A stretch of DNA of 64,000 nucleotides from Actinomycetospora corticicola (GTDB taxonomy: Bacteria; Actinomycetota; Actinomycetes; Mycobacteriales; Pseudonocardiaceae), in assembly GCF_013409505.1 (NCBI RefSeq), contig NZ_JACCBN010000001.1:5146001-5210000 (forward strand), read 5' to 3'. Below the pieces are notes generated by a model. The model saw only the letters and a program-made list of their open reading frames with translations. It was not told where the DNA came from and searched no databases. Of the stretch, positions 8,452-17,637 are shown in pieces. Numbering within the stretch: the first letter of the stretch is position 1; each line of letters starts with the position of its first letter. The translations under genes and the position numbers were made by a program.

Positions 8452-9867
8452 TCACCCCAGCGGACGGGTGGCCGCCTCGACCGAGAGCGGCGGGCCGGTG
8501 GGCAGCAGCCCGATGACGGCCTGCGGCGCCGGCGCGAGGGCCCGGCCGAGCCCGAGGGCCTCGGCGGTGGCGGCGTCGGGCACCCCGTGCACGGAGCCGG
8601 TCGCCCCGACGACGACGAGGGCGCCGTCCTCCTCCCGGACCGCCACGCCGGTGCCGGGCAGCACCGCGCGGTCGACGCGGTCACCCGAGCCGTCCGCCTG
8701 GCGCAGCGTGACCCCGGGCGGCAACGGGTCGGAGGCGACCGTCACGCCCGCACCCGGCGCCGACCCGGCCGTGCGGTCCGCGCAGGCGGTCGGGGCGCGG
8801 TCGGGCGGCAGCGGGACGGGCGCGGGGTCGGGGAAGGCGCCGACGTCGATCGCCCGCGAGATCGGCGTGTTCGCGACCTGGGCGGGCGACACCGTGGGGA
8901 TCGGGACCCCGGCGAGCGCGGGGTCGTCGAGCCGGATCAGGCGCGCGAGCAGCTCCGGCACCACCTCCACCCCGTCGGTGAGCACGAGCAGGTAGGTGTC
9001 GGTGCTGCCCGCCCCGACCAGCCGGACGATGCCGCCGGCCCGTTCCCCGGCGAGGTCGGCCGGCACGGGCGCCCCGCGGCGCGGGATCACCGGGGGCGTG
9101 ATGGGCGGCGCCTCCGGCAGCGCGGCGAGGAACCCGCTGCTCGCGGGTCGGGGCAGCAGGCCGCCGAGTCCGAGGGCCTCGACGACGGCGGGCCGCGCGA
9201 CGTCGAGCCGGGCGCGGGTACCGCCGAGGACCAGCCAGTTCTGCCCCGCCCGGTCCACCACGACGAGTCCCTCGCCGGGTGCGAGCGGACGGCCGGGCGG
9301 CCGGGCCCCGGCGAGCACCGTCGTCGCGGTGCGGGGGCGGGCCCGGTCGGCGGCGGGGTCGGTGGTGTCGCAGACCGACCACACGGCGGGTCCGGGGAGG
9401 TCCGGAGGCGGCAGGACGGGGGCGTCCACGATCCCCACCGGGCGCGCCCGCGGTGCCGCCGCGAGCACGTCGTCGTCGATCTCCACCGGGTCGACCGGCG
9501 TCGGCGCACCGGCCACCGCGGCCGCCGCCAGCCGGGCCGAGGCGAGGTTCGGGACGCCGATCAGCGCGGGCGGGTCGGCGCGGGAGACCACGGCGAGCGC
9601 GCCGCTGCGCTCCCCGACGACGATGGCCGCGGCCCGCCAGTCGGCGGGCCGGTGCACGGCCCCGAGCACGGCCGCCACCCCGAGCCCGAGCGCGGCGAGC
9701 AGGGCCCCGGCGATCGTGGCGCGGGCGTGCGAGCGCAGCGGGTCGACCGTCGGCGCGGGGTCACGCCGGACGAGCGCCGAGGTCATCCGCCGTGCGGAGA
9801 ACCGCGCCGCGACCACCTGGCCAGTCGTGGCGCCACGACGACCGGGGGACTCGGGCGGAGCGGTCAT
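8452..9867 (-). CDS. eccB: Type VII secretion protein EccB
   Basis: 471 residues, close to the usual EccB length. Features are the N-terminal RGATTGQVVAARFSARRMTS segment, one membrane helix (IAGALLAALGLGVAAVLGAV), then a long periplasmic region with repeats such as GVPNLASARL, LVVVDRAGQNWLVLGGTRA and TDTYLLVLTDGVEVVPELLA. EccB is a core component of the ESX membrane complex. No eccA, eccC, eccD, mycP or WXG100 gene lies nearby, so this copy is isolated from a normal ESX locus within the window. It is convergent with the kinase gene with no gap between stops. Confidence 0.9.
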   Translation of the reverse strand: MTAPPESPGRRGATTGQVVAARFSARRMTSALVRRDPAPTVDPLRSHARATIAGALLAALGLGVAAVLGAVHRPADWRAAAIVVGERSGALAVVSRADPPALIGVPNLASARLAAAAVAGAPTPVDPVEIDDDVLAAAPRARPVGIVDAPVLPPPDLPGPAVWSVCDTTDPAADRARPRTATTVLAGARPPGRPLAPGEGLVVVDRAGQNWLVLGGTRARLDVARPAVVEALGLGGLLPRPASSGFLAALPEAPPITPPVIPRRGAPVPADLAGERAGGIVRLVGAGSTDTYLLVLTDGVEVVPELLARLIRLDDPALAGVPIPTVSPAQVANTPISRAIDVGAFPDPAPVPLPPDRAPTACADRTAGSAPGAGVTVASDPLPPGVTLRQADGSGDRVDRAVLPGTGVAVREEDGALVVVGATGSVHGVPDAATAEALGLGRALAPAPQAVIGLLPTGPPLSVEAATRPLG

Positions 9868-9972
9868 GGTGCGCCCGAGCCTGGCACACGCACCGGGGCG
9901 CGCACGGCCCGTTCGCCGGATCTCCCGGCGCGAGCAGGCCGTTCGGGCGTCGAGGGGGAGCCGTGGGACGGG

Positions 9973-10443
9973 CTAGCGGGGCGGGCGGGGCGAGATCCGG
10001 AGCCGGATGGAGGCGTGCACGGCCTCGGTGCCGCGGTCGTCGCGGATCGCGACCTCCACGGTCGCGTCCTCCTTGTCCGGCCCGAAGGTCGGAGGGGTGG
10101 CCCACTGCGCGTCCGCGGTGACGGAGGTCGTCGCCGTGGCGAGGTACCGGACCTCCATGCCGATCGGGATCCAGCGGTGGCCGGGCGGCACCGCGGCCTC
10201 GGCCAGCACCCCCATCGCGTACTCGGCGAGGTTGCACGAGGCGATGGCGTGCACGGTGCCCAGGTGGTTGTGCACCAGCCACCACTTCGCCATCCGCACC
10301 CGGCTGTGCTTCTGGTCGAGCTCCGAGATCACCGGAGCCGCCGTCAGGAAGTACGGGGCCCGCAGCCAGACCGCGCCGCTGACGAGCAGCCGCCCGGGCA
10401 GCGAGCCGGAGAAGCGGTTCCAGGAGGACAGCACGGCGCTCAT
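9973..10443 (-). CDS. DUF4442-type hotdog-fold protein
   Basis: 156 residues. The sequence (WWLVHNHLGTVHAIASCNLA, GHRWIPIGMEVRYLATATT, AIRDDRGTEAVHASIRLRI) has the layout of the hotdog thioesterase superfamily, matching DUF4442 proteins related to PaaI/YiiD thioesterases. Activity on acyl-CoA is likely but not shown. The ATG at 10443 is preceded on its strand by a purine-rich site; an upstream in-frame start is possible. It is divergent from the alpha-galactosidase gene. Confidence 0.75.
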   Translation of the reverse strand: MSAVLSSWNRFSGSLPGRLLVSGAVWLRAPYFLTAAPVISELDQKHSRVRMAKWWLVHNHLGTVHAIASCNLAEYAMGVLAEAAVPPGHRWIPIGMEVRYLATATTSVTADAQWATPPTFGPDKEDATVEVAIRDDRGTEAVHASIRLRISPRPPR

Positions 10444-10507
10444 GGGAGAGAACCTACTCAGGAGTAACCGATGGTGCACACAGGTCCGGGCGACAGGGTC
10501 GGTCCCG

Positions 10508-11617
10508 ATGCGGTCCCTCCTCGTGCTCCTCGCCACGCTCCTGGTGCTCGGGACGGCCGCCGACGGCCCTGCCGTGCCGATCCCGGTGGTCACCCTCGCC
10601 GCGCCGCCGATGGGCGTGAACAACTGGAACGCGACCGGCTGCACGGACGCCTTCGACGAGGACTGGGTGCACGCCCAGGCCGACGCCCTCGTCGCGACCG
10701 GGCTGCGTGACCGGGGCTACCGCTACGTCAACCTGGACGACTGCTGGGCCGCACCGCGGCGCGACGCGTCCGGGCGCCTCGTCGGCGACCCCGTGCGCTT
10801 CCCGCACGGCATCGCCGCCCTCGCCGACTACGTGCACGCCCGCGGCCTCCGGCTCGGCCTCTACACCAGCGCCGGGACCGCGACCTGCGACCCACGGGGC
10901 TTCCCCGCCTCGCTCGGGCACGAGACCGCGGACGCCGCGTCGTTCGCCGCGTGGGGTGTCGACTACGTCAAGGAGGACGACTGCTCCACCGCCGGTACCG
11001 ACGCGATCGCCCGGTACACCGCGATGGCGACCGCGCTGCGGGCGACCGGGCGGCCGATCGTGTTCGCGGTCTGCGACAAGGGGAACTCGGCGCCCTGGCG
11101 GTGGGCGGCGGGGATCGCCCAGGTCTGGCGCACCACCCACGACGTGGCCGACGACTGGGACTCGGTCGCCGACATCGTGCGGCTCACCACCGCGGTCCCG
11201 TACGCGCGGGGCAACGACCCGGACATGCTCGAGGTCGGCAATCCGGGGCTCACCCCGACCGAGCAGGCGACCCAGATGGCGGTCTGGTCGATGCTGGCGG
11301 CCCCGCTGCTGATCGGAACTGACGTCGCCGCGGCGGCCCGGGACGACCCCGCCGCCCTGACGTTGCTGGACAACCCCGGTCTCGTCGCGATCGACCAGGA
11401 TCCGGCGTGGCGGGCGCCCGTCGTGACCTGGACCGGGGACCGCCTCGTCCTGCGCCGGCCCCTCGCCGACGGCCGCACCGCGGTGTCGGTGACCGCGCTC
11501 GGGGACGGGCCGGTCGAGGTGCCGTCGGGGGTCGCGGGCCGGGACGTGGTGGCCGGGGGCGAGGTCGTGCCGGGGGATCCGGTGCCCGCGCACGGCACCG
11601 TCGTCGTCGTGAGCTGA
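10508..11617 (+). CDS. Secreted alpha-galactosidase, GH27
   Basis: 369 residues with a signal peptide (RSLLVLLATLLVLGTAADG). The mature protein follows glycoside hydrolase family 27: PPMGVNNWNATGC, DRGYRYVNLDDCW, GLYTSAGTATC, the nucleophile motif WGVDYVKEDDCS, WRTTHDVADDWDS holding the expected acid/base aspartate, and NDPDMLEVGNPGLT. The enzyme should release terminal alpha-galactose from plant oligosaccharides or galactomannan outside the cell. It ends with a short beta-sandwich domain. No transporter or other galactoside gene is adjacent. Confidence 0.9.
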   Translation: MRSLLVLLATLLVLGTAADGPAVPIPVVTLAAPPMGVNNWNATGCTDAFDEDWVHAQADALVATGLRDRGYRYVNLDDCWAAPRRDASGRLVGDPVRFPHGIAALADYVHARGLRLGLYTSAGTATCDPRGFPASLGHETADAASFAAWGVDYVKEDDCSTAGTDAIARYTAMATALRATGRPIVFAVCDKGNSAPWRWAAGIAQVWRTTHDVADDWDSVADIVRLTTAVPYARGNDPDMLEVGNPGLTPTEQATQMAVWSMLAAPLLIGTDVAAAARDDPAALTLLDNPGLVAIDQDPAWRAPVVTWTGDRLVLRRPLADGRTAVSVTALGDGPVEVPSGVAGRDVVAGGEVVPGDPVPAHGTVVVVS

Positions 11618-11733
11618 TTCCGGTCACCGGAACGTTCGACACTCATCTGGCGCAGAACAAGGGTTATGGAACATGACGACGGGGCAACAACCACTCGGTG
11701 CGGCATGGCGCCGCGGACCCGAAGGAGCACCCG

Positions 11734-12144
11734 ATGCCCTCCACCCCAGGCCACGAGCCGGTCGTCGTCCCCGGCCTCGCGATGCGCGAGTGCTCCCCGG
11801 CGGCGTTGGCGGAACGCCTCGTGCCGATCCTGCGCGAGCTGGACTTCCCGGCGCGTCGGTGGCAGATCCTCACGGCCGGCGACCTCTACGGGTGCGACAC
11901 GGTGACCCGCGAGCTGCTGGGCCGGGTGCCCGAGGCCGAGTACGCGTCGGTCCACGACGTGCTCGGCGTCCTCGCCGCGGTGCTCACCGGCCGGCCCGTG
12001 CCGGTGACGCCGCCCATGCGCGGGCCGGCCCCGGCAGGTCGGGCCGGCCGGCCGGGCGCCATGCCCGTGCGGGCCACCGCCCCGGCCCGGGCCCCCCACC
12101 GCGCCCTCGCCGCCCGCCGACCCGGGATGCCCCGCCCCGTCTAG
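11734..12144 (+). CDS. DUF2795-like small protein
   Basis: 136 residues. The middle part (ARRWQILTAGDLYGCDTVTR, LLGRVPEAEYASVHDVLGVL) matches the DUF2795 pattern of a helix, a polar segment, L..LP...Y and a closing helix. These small actinobacterial proteins have no proven function. The last 45 residues are Pro/Ala/Arg-rich and basic. ATG 11734 has GAAGGAG seven bases upstream. The gene stops at the edge of a long inverted repeat. Confidence 0.6.
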   Translation: MPSTPGHEPVVVPGLAMRECSPAALAERLVPILRELDFPARRWQILTAGDLYGCDTVTRELLGRVPEAEYASVHDVLGVLAAVLTGRPVPVTPPMRGPAPAGRAGRPGAMPVRATAPARAPHRALAARRPGMPRPV

Positions 12145-12220
12145 GTGCAGGTGCGCTCCGCGCAGGTGAGCACTGAGTGGGGCTATAGGCCCACCAAGTG
12201 CTCACCTGCGGAGCACCTAG
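12141..12220. terminator. Long imperfect inverted repeat between convergent genes
   Basis: Two arms (CAGGTGAGCACT on the left, AGTGCTCACCTG on the right, extended by CTAGGTG/CACCTAG and GCTCCG/CGGAGC with a small bulge) surround a loop near CTATAG. The repeat overlaps the stop codons of both the DUF2795-like gene and the convergent cupin gene, so it most likely acts as a shared bidirectional terminator. Its sequence is unrelated to the 57-nt family elsewhere in the window. Confidence 0.7.
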
Positions 12221-13284
12221 CTGTGGTTCCCGAACCGCTGGAAGCGGATGTCGTGGCTGCGCAGGTAGGTCTGCAGCCCGGCGTCCTGCACCGGGATGAG
12301 GTGCGCGTCGCGCCCGGACTCGTTGTGGTGCGAGTGCCAGAGCCCCGGCGGGGTGACGAAGGCGCCGCCCGGCTCCCAGTCGACCCGCGTCGGGTTCTTG
12401 ACCTCGCCGTTCTCGTCGAGCTCCCGGCCCAGCAGCGTGTAGCAGCCCGCCTCGCAGTCGAGGATCAGGTCGAGCGCCACCGACTGGTGGCGGTGCGGCT
12501 TCTGCACCTGGTCGTCGGGGAGCAGGCCGAACATCGCCCACAGCGTGTGCGTGATCGTGAGGGTCTGCTCCTCCTCGGCGTTCGCGAGCAGGACCGACAC
12601 GCGGTTCTTCGCGCTCGCGCCGTCCGCCTCGGCCACCTTCGTGAGCTCCTCGACCGCGCGGCTGCGCGGGAAGACGGTCGGCCGGAAGCGCGGCTTCGTG
12701 GCGTCCGCACCCAGGTAGCGCAGCAGCGGCTCGTCGTGCACCCAGTACATCGCCGCGTCGTCCTCGGCGTGGAACGTCGCCGGGCTGCTCGCGGGCAGCG
12801 TGATGAAGTCGCCCTTCTGCCAGCGGATGAGCGAGGAGTTCACCACCGCGAAGCCGCGGCCCGTCATCACGTAGTAGAGCTGCGAGGTCGCGTTGACCTC
12901 GGTGTGGACGTTGTCGCCGGCCCGGATCGAGACGAAGTTCGCGACCAGTCCGGGGCTGGTGGCCGGGCCGCTGGTGATGCCGAGGGGCTCGGAGAGGTCG
13001 AGCGGGGTGATCCGCGTCCGCCCGCCCTGCCACAGCTCCGGGCCGAAGCGCTCGGCCGGGACCTTCGGGGTGTAGCCGAGGCCCACGGGGTCGGCGGCCT
13101 TCGTGTACTCGAACCAGCGGGTGTCCGCGGTCCAGTCCTCGAAGCGGCCCTCGAAGCCGAACTCGGCGACGTTCACCGGCTCGGCCGGGACGGTGGGGTC
13201 GATCGCGTCGAGGTCGACGGCGTCGAGGTCGCCCCCCGATCGCGCGGGCGTGGTGGAGGAGTTGCTGGGCAGCGTGGCGGTCAT
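12217..13284 (-). CDS. Bicupin dioxygenase-like protein (gentisate dioxygenase family)
   Basis: 355 residues with two cupin barrels. The first carries AGDNVHTEVNATSQLYYVMT and the second PHRHQSVALDLILD followed by PPGLWHSHHNES; the histidines fit an Fe(II) site as in gentisate or 1-hydroxy-2-naphthoate dioxygenases. The C-terminus (LQTYLRSHDIRFQRF) resembles that family. No other gentisate pathway gene is adjacent, so the ring substrate is uncertain. ATG 13284 lies in a clear reading frame with a short leader. Confidence 0.7.
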   Translation of the reverse strand: MTATLPSNSSTTPARSGGDLDAVDLDAIDPTVPAEPVNVAEFGFEGRFEDWTADTRWFEYTKAADPVGLGYTPKVPAERFGPELWQGGRTRITPLDLSEPLGITSGPATSPGLVANFVSIRAGDNVHTEVNATSQLYYVMTGRGFAVVNSSLIRWQKGDFITLPASSPATFHAEDDAAMYWVHDEPLLRYLGADATKPRFRPTVFPRSRAVEELTKVAEADGASAKNRVSVLLANAEEEQTLTITHTLWAMFGLLPDDQVQKPHRHQSVALDLILDCEAGCYTLLGRELDENGEVKNPTRVDWEPGGAFVTPPGLWHSHHNESGRDAHLIPVQDAGLQTYLRSHDIRFQRFGNHS

Positions 13285-13360
13285 GGCGGCTCCCGGTGTG
13301 CGCTCACCGAACGGTGGGACTCTCGTGGCTACCCCGGCGCCGAGATCATGAATGCGCCAA

Positions 13361-14098
13361 CTAACGATGCGTCCATCGTCGTGCCACGGTTTCGAACGGC
13401 ACGTCGATCGGATCCGGTCCCTCGACGAGGTCGTCGAGCCGGCCCCGCGCGACCCGGAAGACCTCCCGCTGCGCGGCGTCGTCGAGCTCGAGCACGCCGC
13501 TGTAGGTGCACACCATCCCGGCGACCTCGTCGCGAGTCATCGCACGGGTCCACCCGACGTGCACCGCGTCCGGGGTGTCGTCGACGAACCCGTGCCCGTC
13601 CGGCAGGGAGAACGCGAACCCGCGCCGCGAGAGCTGCGCCGACCCGTCCGCGGCCGCCCGCCCGATCCCGCGGACCTCGGCGACCCAGTCCACCGTCGGA
13701 TCCGCCCGGCTCCACAGCAGCCCCAGCGTCCCGCCCGGCCGCAGCACCCGGGCGATCTCCGCCGTCGCCGCCTCCGCGTCGAACCAGTGCCAGGCCGAGG
13801 AGGCCACGACGGCGTCCACGCTGCCGTCCCGCAGCGGCAGGTGCTCCGCGGTGCCCCGCACCGCCACGGCGCCGGAGACCAGCCCGAGCATCCGGGCGTC
13901 GGGCTCGACCGCGATCACGACGGCGGGTGGGGTCGGCCGGGCGAGGACCGCGCGGGTGACGAGGCCGGTGCCGGCGGCGAGGTCGACGACCCGCCCGGCG
14001 TCCGCGGGCAGGACCCGCTCCAGGGCCTCGGGATGGGGACCGGGCCGCAGCCGGTCGTAGTCCGTGGCACGGAGGCCGAACGTCGTCGCACGGGGCAC
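13361..14098 (-). CDS. Class I SAM-dependent methyltransferase
   Basis: 245 residues. Motif I is VVDLAAGTGLVTRAVL, the acidic residue of motif II is in VIAVEPDARML, then AEHLPLRDGSVDAVV and EIARVLRPGGTLGLLWSR. This layout is the methyltransferase type 11 fold used on small molecules. The substrate is unknown. Start is GTG at 14098. It is divergent from the MFS gene 77 bases away, and the pair may share regulation. Confidence 0.8.
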   Translation of the reverse strand: MPRATTFGLRATDYDRLRPGPHPEALERVLPADAGRVVDLAAGTGLVTRAVLARPTPPAVVIAVEPDARMLGLVSGAVAVRGTAEHLPLRDGSVDAVVASSAWHWFDAEAATAEIARVLRPGGTLGLLWSRADPTVDWVAEVRGIGRAAADGSAQLSRRGFAFSLPDGHGFVDDTPDAVHVGWTRAMTRDEVAGMVCTYSGVLELDDAAQREVFRVARGRLDDLVEGPDPIDVPFETVARRWTHR

Positions 14099-14175
14099 GG
14101 AACGACGCTAGGCCCGGGATCGCGTCGGCGGAAACCGCGCGCGCCGGACGTCCCCTTCGTCCTAGCCTCCCGGGC

Positions 14176-15468
14176 GTGCGAGCGATCCGGCCCCTGCGGC
14201 ACCCGGCCTACCGGTGGTTGGCCGGGAACCTCGCGTGCTCGGTGCTCGCCGAGGGGCTCTGGGTCGTCGCCGTGGTGTGGCAGGTGATCGCGCTCGGCGG
14301 CGGGGCAGGGGAGTTCTCGCTCGTCAGCGGTGTCCTCGCGCTCGGAGCGGTGGTCACGGCCCTGCTCGGCGGCGTCCTGGCCGACCGGCTGCCGCAGCGC
14401 GGCATCCTGGTCGTGGTCGCGGCGATGCAGGTCGCGGCGGTCGGGCCGGTCGCGGTCCTCCCGCTCTCCGGCTCGCTCGGGCTGGTCGCCCTGGTGGTGG
14501 TGGCGGGCGTGATCGGGGTCGCGGGCGGCCTGATGTTCCCGGCCTACTCCGCGGTCGTGCCGCGCCTCGTGCCGGCCGACGAGCTGCAGGCCGTCAACGG
14601 TCTCGAGGGGATGCTCCGCCCGGTCCTGCTCTCGGCGGTCGGGCCCGCGATCGCCGGCGCGGTCGTGGCCGCCGCCGGCCCCGGCTGGGCGCTGGTGGTG
14701 GTCGCGGCGGCGTCGCTCGCGGCACTCGGGTGCGCGTGGCGGTTGCCGGCGACACCGGTCCTGGAGCGGGAGGGCGGGGAGGGGCCGACGGCGTTCGCCG
14801 ACCTCCGCGAGGGCTTCCGCTACATGCGCAGGACGCGGTGGCTGCTCGTCACGCTCCTGTTCGCCAGCCTGATGGTCCTCGTCGTGCTCGGGCCCCTCGA
14901 GGTGCTGGTGCCGTTCGCGGTGAAGGACCGGGCGGGCGGCGGTCCGGGCGACCACGCGGTCGTGCTGGCCTGTTACGGGGCCGGCGGGGTGGTCGGATCG
15001 TTCGCGGCGGGGTCCCTGCGCTCCCCGCGGCGCTACCTCACGGCGATGATCACGATGTGGTCCGTCGCGTCGGTCCCGCTGGCGGTCTTCGGCCTGGCCA
15101 CGAGCCTCTGGCCGATGGCGCTCGCCGCGTTCGCGGTCGGCGTGCTGTTCTCCGCGCCGCAGGTGATCTGGGGGACCCTGCTGCAGCGCCGGGTGCCGCC
15201 GGCCCTGCTCGGCCGGGTGTCGAGCCTGGACTTCTTCGTCTCGCTGGCCTTCATGCCGGTGTCGATGGCGCTCGCCGGGCCGATCAGCGGAGTCGTCGGG
15301 CTGGAGCCCGTGTTCCTGGTGGCGTCCGTCGTGCCGCTCGTCGTCGGTGCGGTGGCCCTGCTGCTCGGACGGCTCGGCCCCGACGAGATCGCCCACCCGC
15401 TGGACCCGACCGGCCCGGCCACCGCGGGGGTGGCCGGGCCGGACCTCAGTTCGCGATCGGGGACGTGA
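14176..15468 (+). CDS. MFS transporter
   Basis: 430 residues with about 11-12 hydrophobic segments. The loop 2-3 signature GGVLADRLPQRGILVVVAAM is visible, as is a central charged loop after helix six (LEREGGEGPTAFADLREGFR). The layout resembles the enterobactin exporter/macrolide efflux (EntS/MefA-like) group of drug exporters. Start is GTG 14176. The 3' end overlaps the convergent glycosyltransferase gene by about 23 bases. Confidence 0.85.
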   Translation: MRAIRPLRHPAYRWLAGNLACSVLAEGLWVVAVVWQVIALGGGAGEFSLVSGVLALGAVVTALLGGVLADRLPQRGILVVVAAMQVAAVGPVAVLPLSGSLGLVALVVVAGVIGVAGGLMFPAYSAVVPRLVPADELQAVNGLEGMLRPVLLSAVGPAIAGAVVAAAGPGWALVVVAAASLAALGCAWRLPATPVLEREGGEGPTAFADLREGFRYMRRTRWLLVTLLFASLMVLVVLGPLEVLVPFAVKDRAGGGPGDHAVVLACYGAGGVVGSFAAGSLRSPRRYLTAMITMWSVASVPLAVFGLATSLWPMALAAFAVGVLFSAPQVIWGTLLQRRVPPALLGRVSSLDFFVSLAFMPVSMALAGPISGVVGLEPVFLVASVVPLVVGAVALLLGRLGPDEIAHPLDPTGPATAGVAGPDLSSRSGT

Positions 15469-17479
15469 GGTCGTAGACGGTCCGTCCGCCCACGGTGGTG
15501 GCCGTGTAGTGCGCCTTCACCCACGCGGTGATCTGCGTGCCGACGGAGTCGGAGCCGCCCTGGCCGCCCATCCCGCCGCCGTCGCCGGATGCGATCAGGT
15601 AGTGCACCTCGCCCGCGGCGACCAGGGCCTGGAACCCCTGGAGCGTCGGGGCGGCGTCGGAGCCGCTCCAGCCGCCGATCGCCATGACCGCGGTCCCGCT
15701 CGAGAGTTCCAGCGAGGCCGCGCCCTGCGAGCCGACCACCGCGGCCGACCACCGGGTGCCCGCGTCCTGCAGCAGCGTGGTCAGTGCCGCGGAGGTGGTC
15801 GCCCCGCCGGGGCCGCCCTGGTCGGCCTGACCCGCCTGACCGCCCCCGCCGTCGGGACGAGCGCCGGACGGCGGCTGGCCGCCCTGGCCGCCCTGTCCGC
15901 CCGGACCGCCGCCACCGGGGCCGCCCGTCCCGCCGTCGGCGCTCGCCGGCCCGGCGGAGACGATCGAGCCGGAGTGCGTGGTCGCGGCGGTGTCCATCGC
16001 GTAGGCCACCGACCCGCCCGCTCCGGCGAGCACCGCACCGACCAGCAGCACCGGCAGCGCCCGCCGGACCCAGGCGCGCCGCGTCACCGCGCCGGCCAGC
16101 AGCCCGAGGACCGCGACGATCCCCACGACCGCGACGACCCAGCGCAGCCACGGCAGGAACTCCGGGGTGCGGCGCAGCAGCACGACGCTCCAGGCGGTCG
16201 TGGCGGCGAGGGCCGCGACGAGGGCCAGGCGCGCCGTGAGGAGCTCCCGGCGCCGCCACAGCAGGGCGCCGCCGACGGCCAGCGTGCCCGCGAGCCCCGG
16301 GGCCATGGCGACCGCGTAGTACGCGTGCACGGTGCCGCTCATGAAGCTGAAGACCAGGCCGTGGACCAGGAGCCAGCCGCCCCAGAGGACGAGCGCGGCG
16401 CGGGTGCGGTCGGTGCGCCCGGCACGACGGGTGACCCACAGGCCGGCCGCGAGCACGATCAGCGCGGCCGGCAGGAGCCAGCTGATCTGGCCGCCGAAGG
16501 ACTCGTTGAACATGCGGGTGATGCCGGTCGAGCCGCCGAAGCCGGTGTTGCCGGAGCCGCCTCCGGGGCCGCCGTTCCCGCCGGAGTTGCCGGAGCCGCC
16601 GAGGATGCGGCCGAGGCCGTTGTAGCCGAGCACGAGGTCGAGGAAGGAGTTGTCGGTCGACCCTCCGATGTAGGGCCGGGAGTCGGTCGGCCACAGGTCG
16701 ACCAGCAGCACGTACCAGCCGACCGACACCACCATGGCGCCGAGCCCGACTGCCAGCATCAGGAGCCGGCGGCGCCAGGTCACCGCCGCGGCCAGCACGA
16801 TCACGCCGGCCAGGGCGGGCAACACCAGCCAGGCCTGGAGCATCTTCGTCAGGAACCCGAGCCCGAGGAGGGCGCCCGTCGCGGCGGTCCACCACAGGCC
16901 GGCCCGGCGGTGCGCCACGTCGATCGCGCGGACCGCGGCGTAGGCGGCGGCGGTCATGCACAGCACGAGCAGCGCGTCGGGGTTGTTGAAGCGGAACATC
17001 AGCACCGCGACCGGCGTCAGCGCGAGCAGCGCCCCGGCGGCGAGCCCCGCGCCGGGGCCGGCCCAGCGACGCACGGTCGAGCGCAGCAGCGCCACCGACG
17101 CGACACCCATGAGCGCCTGCGGGACGAGCATCGACCAGGCGTTGAAGCCGAAGAGACGCCCGGACAGGCCCATGACCCACAACGCGGCGGGCGGCTTGTC
17201 GACGGTGATGAAGTTCGAGGCGTCGAGCGACCCGAAGAGCAGGGCCTTCCAGGACTGCGTGCCGGCCTGGACCGCGGCGGCGTAGAACTCGTTGGCGGTG
17301 CCGCTCGCCCCCAGGTTCCAGAGGTAGAGCACGGCCGTCCCGGCGAGCAGCACGAGCAGGAGGGGGCGCTCCCACGCCGGCGCATTGGCCGGGCCGCGCC
17401 AGGGCGTCCGGGCGGGACGGGCGTGCCGGGCCCGGGGCGGCGCGTCCGGGGGCGGCCGGAGCGAGGTCGTCGTGGTCAT
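15446..17479 (-). CDS. ArnT/YkcB-like polytopic glycosyltransferase (GT39/PMT_2 type)
   Basis: 677 residues. After a short cytoplasmic start come roughly ten or more membrane helices with family hallmarks: WNLGASGTANEFYAAAVQAG (acidic residue in the first outside loop), SNFITVDKPPAALWVMGLS, FRFNNPDALLVL and SRPYIGGSTDNS. A Gly-rich loop (near 310-340) and a Gly/Gln-rich stretch (near 540-570) precede a C-terminal soluble domain ending VGGRTVYDLT. Such enzymes move a sugar from a polyprenyl-phosphate donor to an envelope acceptor. A paralogue with the same order lies at 27190. Start ATG 17479. Confidence 0.85.
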   Translation of the reverse strand: MTTTTSLRPPPDAPPRARHARPARTPWRGPANAPAWERPLLLVLLAGTAVLYLWNLGASGTANEFYAAAVQAGTQSWKALLFGSLDASNFITVDKPPAALWVMGLSGRLFGFNAWSMLVPQALMGVASVALLRSTVRRWAGPGAGLAAGALLALTPVAVLMFRFNNPDALLVLCMTAAAYAAVRAIDVAHRRAGLWWTAATGALLGLGFLTKMLQAWLVLPALAGVIVLAAAVTWRRRLLMLAVGLGAMVVSVGWYVLLVDLWPTDSRPYIGGSTDNSFLDLVLGYNGLGRILGGSGNSGGNGGPGGGSGNTGFGGSTGITRMFNESFGGQISWLLPAALIVLAAGLWVTRRAGRTDRTRAALVLWGGWLLVHGLVFSFMSGTVHAYYAVAMAPGLAGTLAVGGALLWRRRELLTARLALVAALAATTAWSVVLLRRTPEFLPWLRWVVAVVGIVAVLGLLAGAVTRRAWVRRALPVLLVGAVLAGAGGSVAYAMDTAATTHSGSIVSAGPASADGGTGGPGGGGPGGQGGQGGQPPSGARPDGGGGQAGQADQGGPGGATTSAALTTLLQDAGTRWSAAVVGSQGAASLELSSGTAVMAIGGWSGSDAAPTLQGFQALVAAGEVHYLIASGDGGGMGGQGGSDSVGTQITAWVKAHYTATTVGGRTVYDLTSPIAN

Positions 17480-17637
17480 GGTGTCGACCCTGCGGGGGCC
17501 GGATGTCCGGTTCGTGGGCCGCAGTTGTGGGACGACTGTGAACGCCTGGATCGATGCAGCACCGCGCGTCGGCGCGCCCACTCCGGTACGTCGGATCTCA
17601 CGGTGACGGAATCGCGCACAACGGGAACGATGAAGAG

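Noticed and set aside
9868-9972. A hairpin terminator between the eccB start and the DUF4442 stop
   Set aside because: Only weak, short complementary stretches were found.
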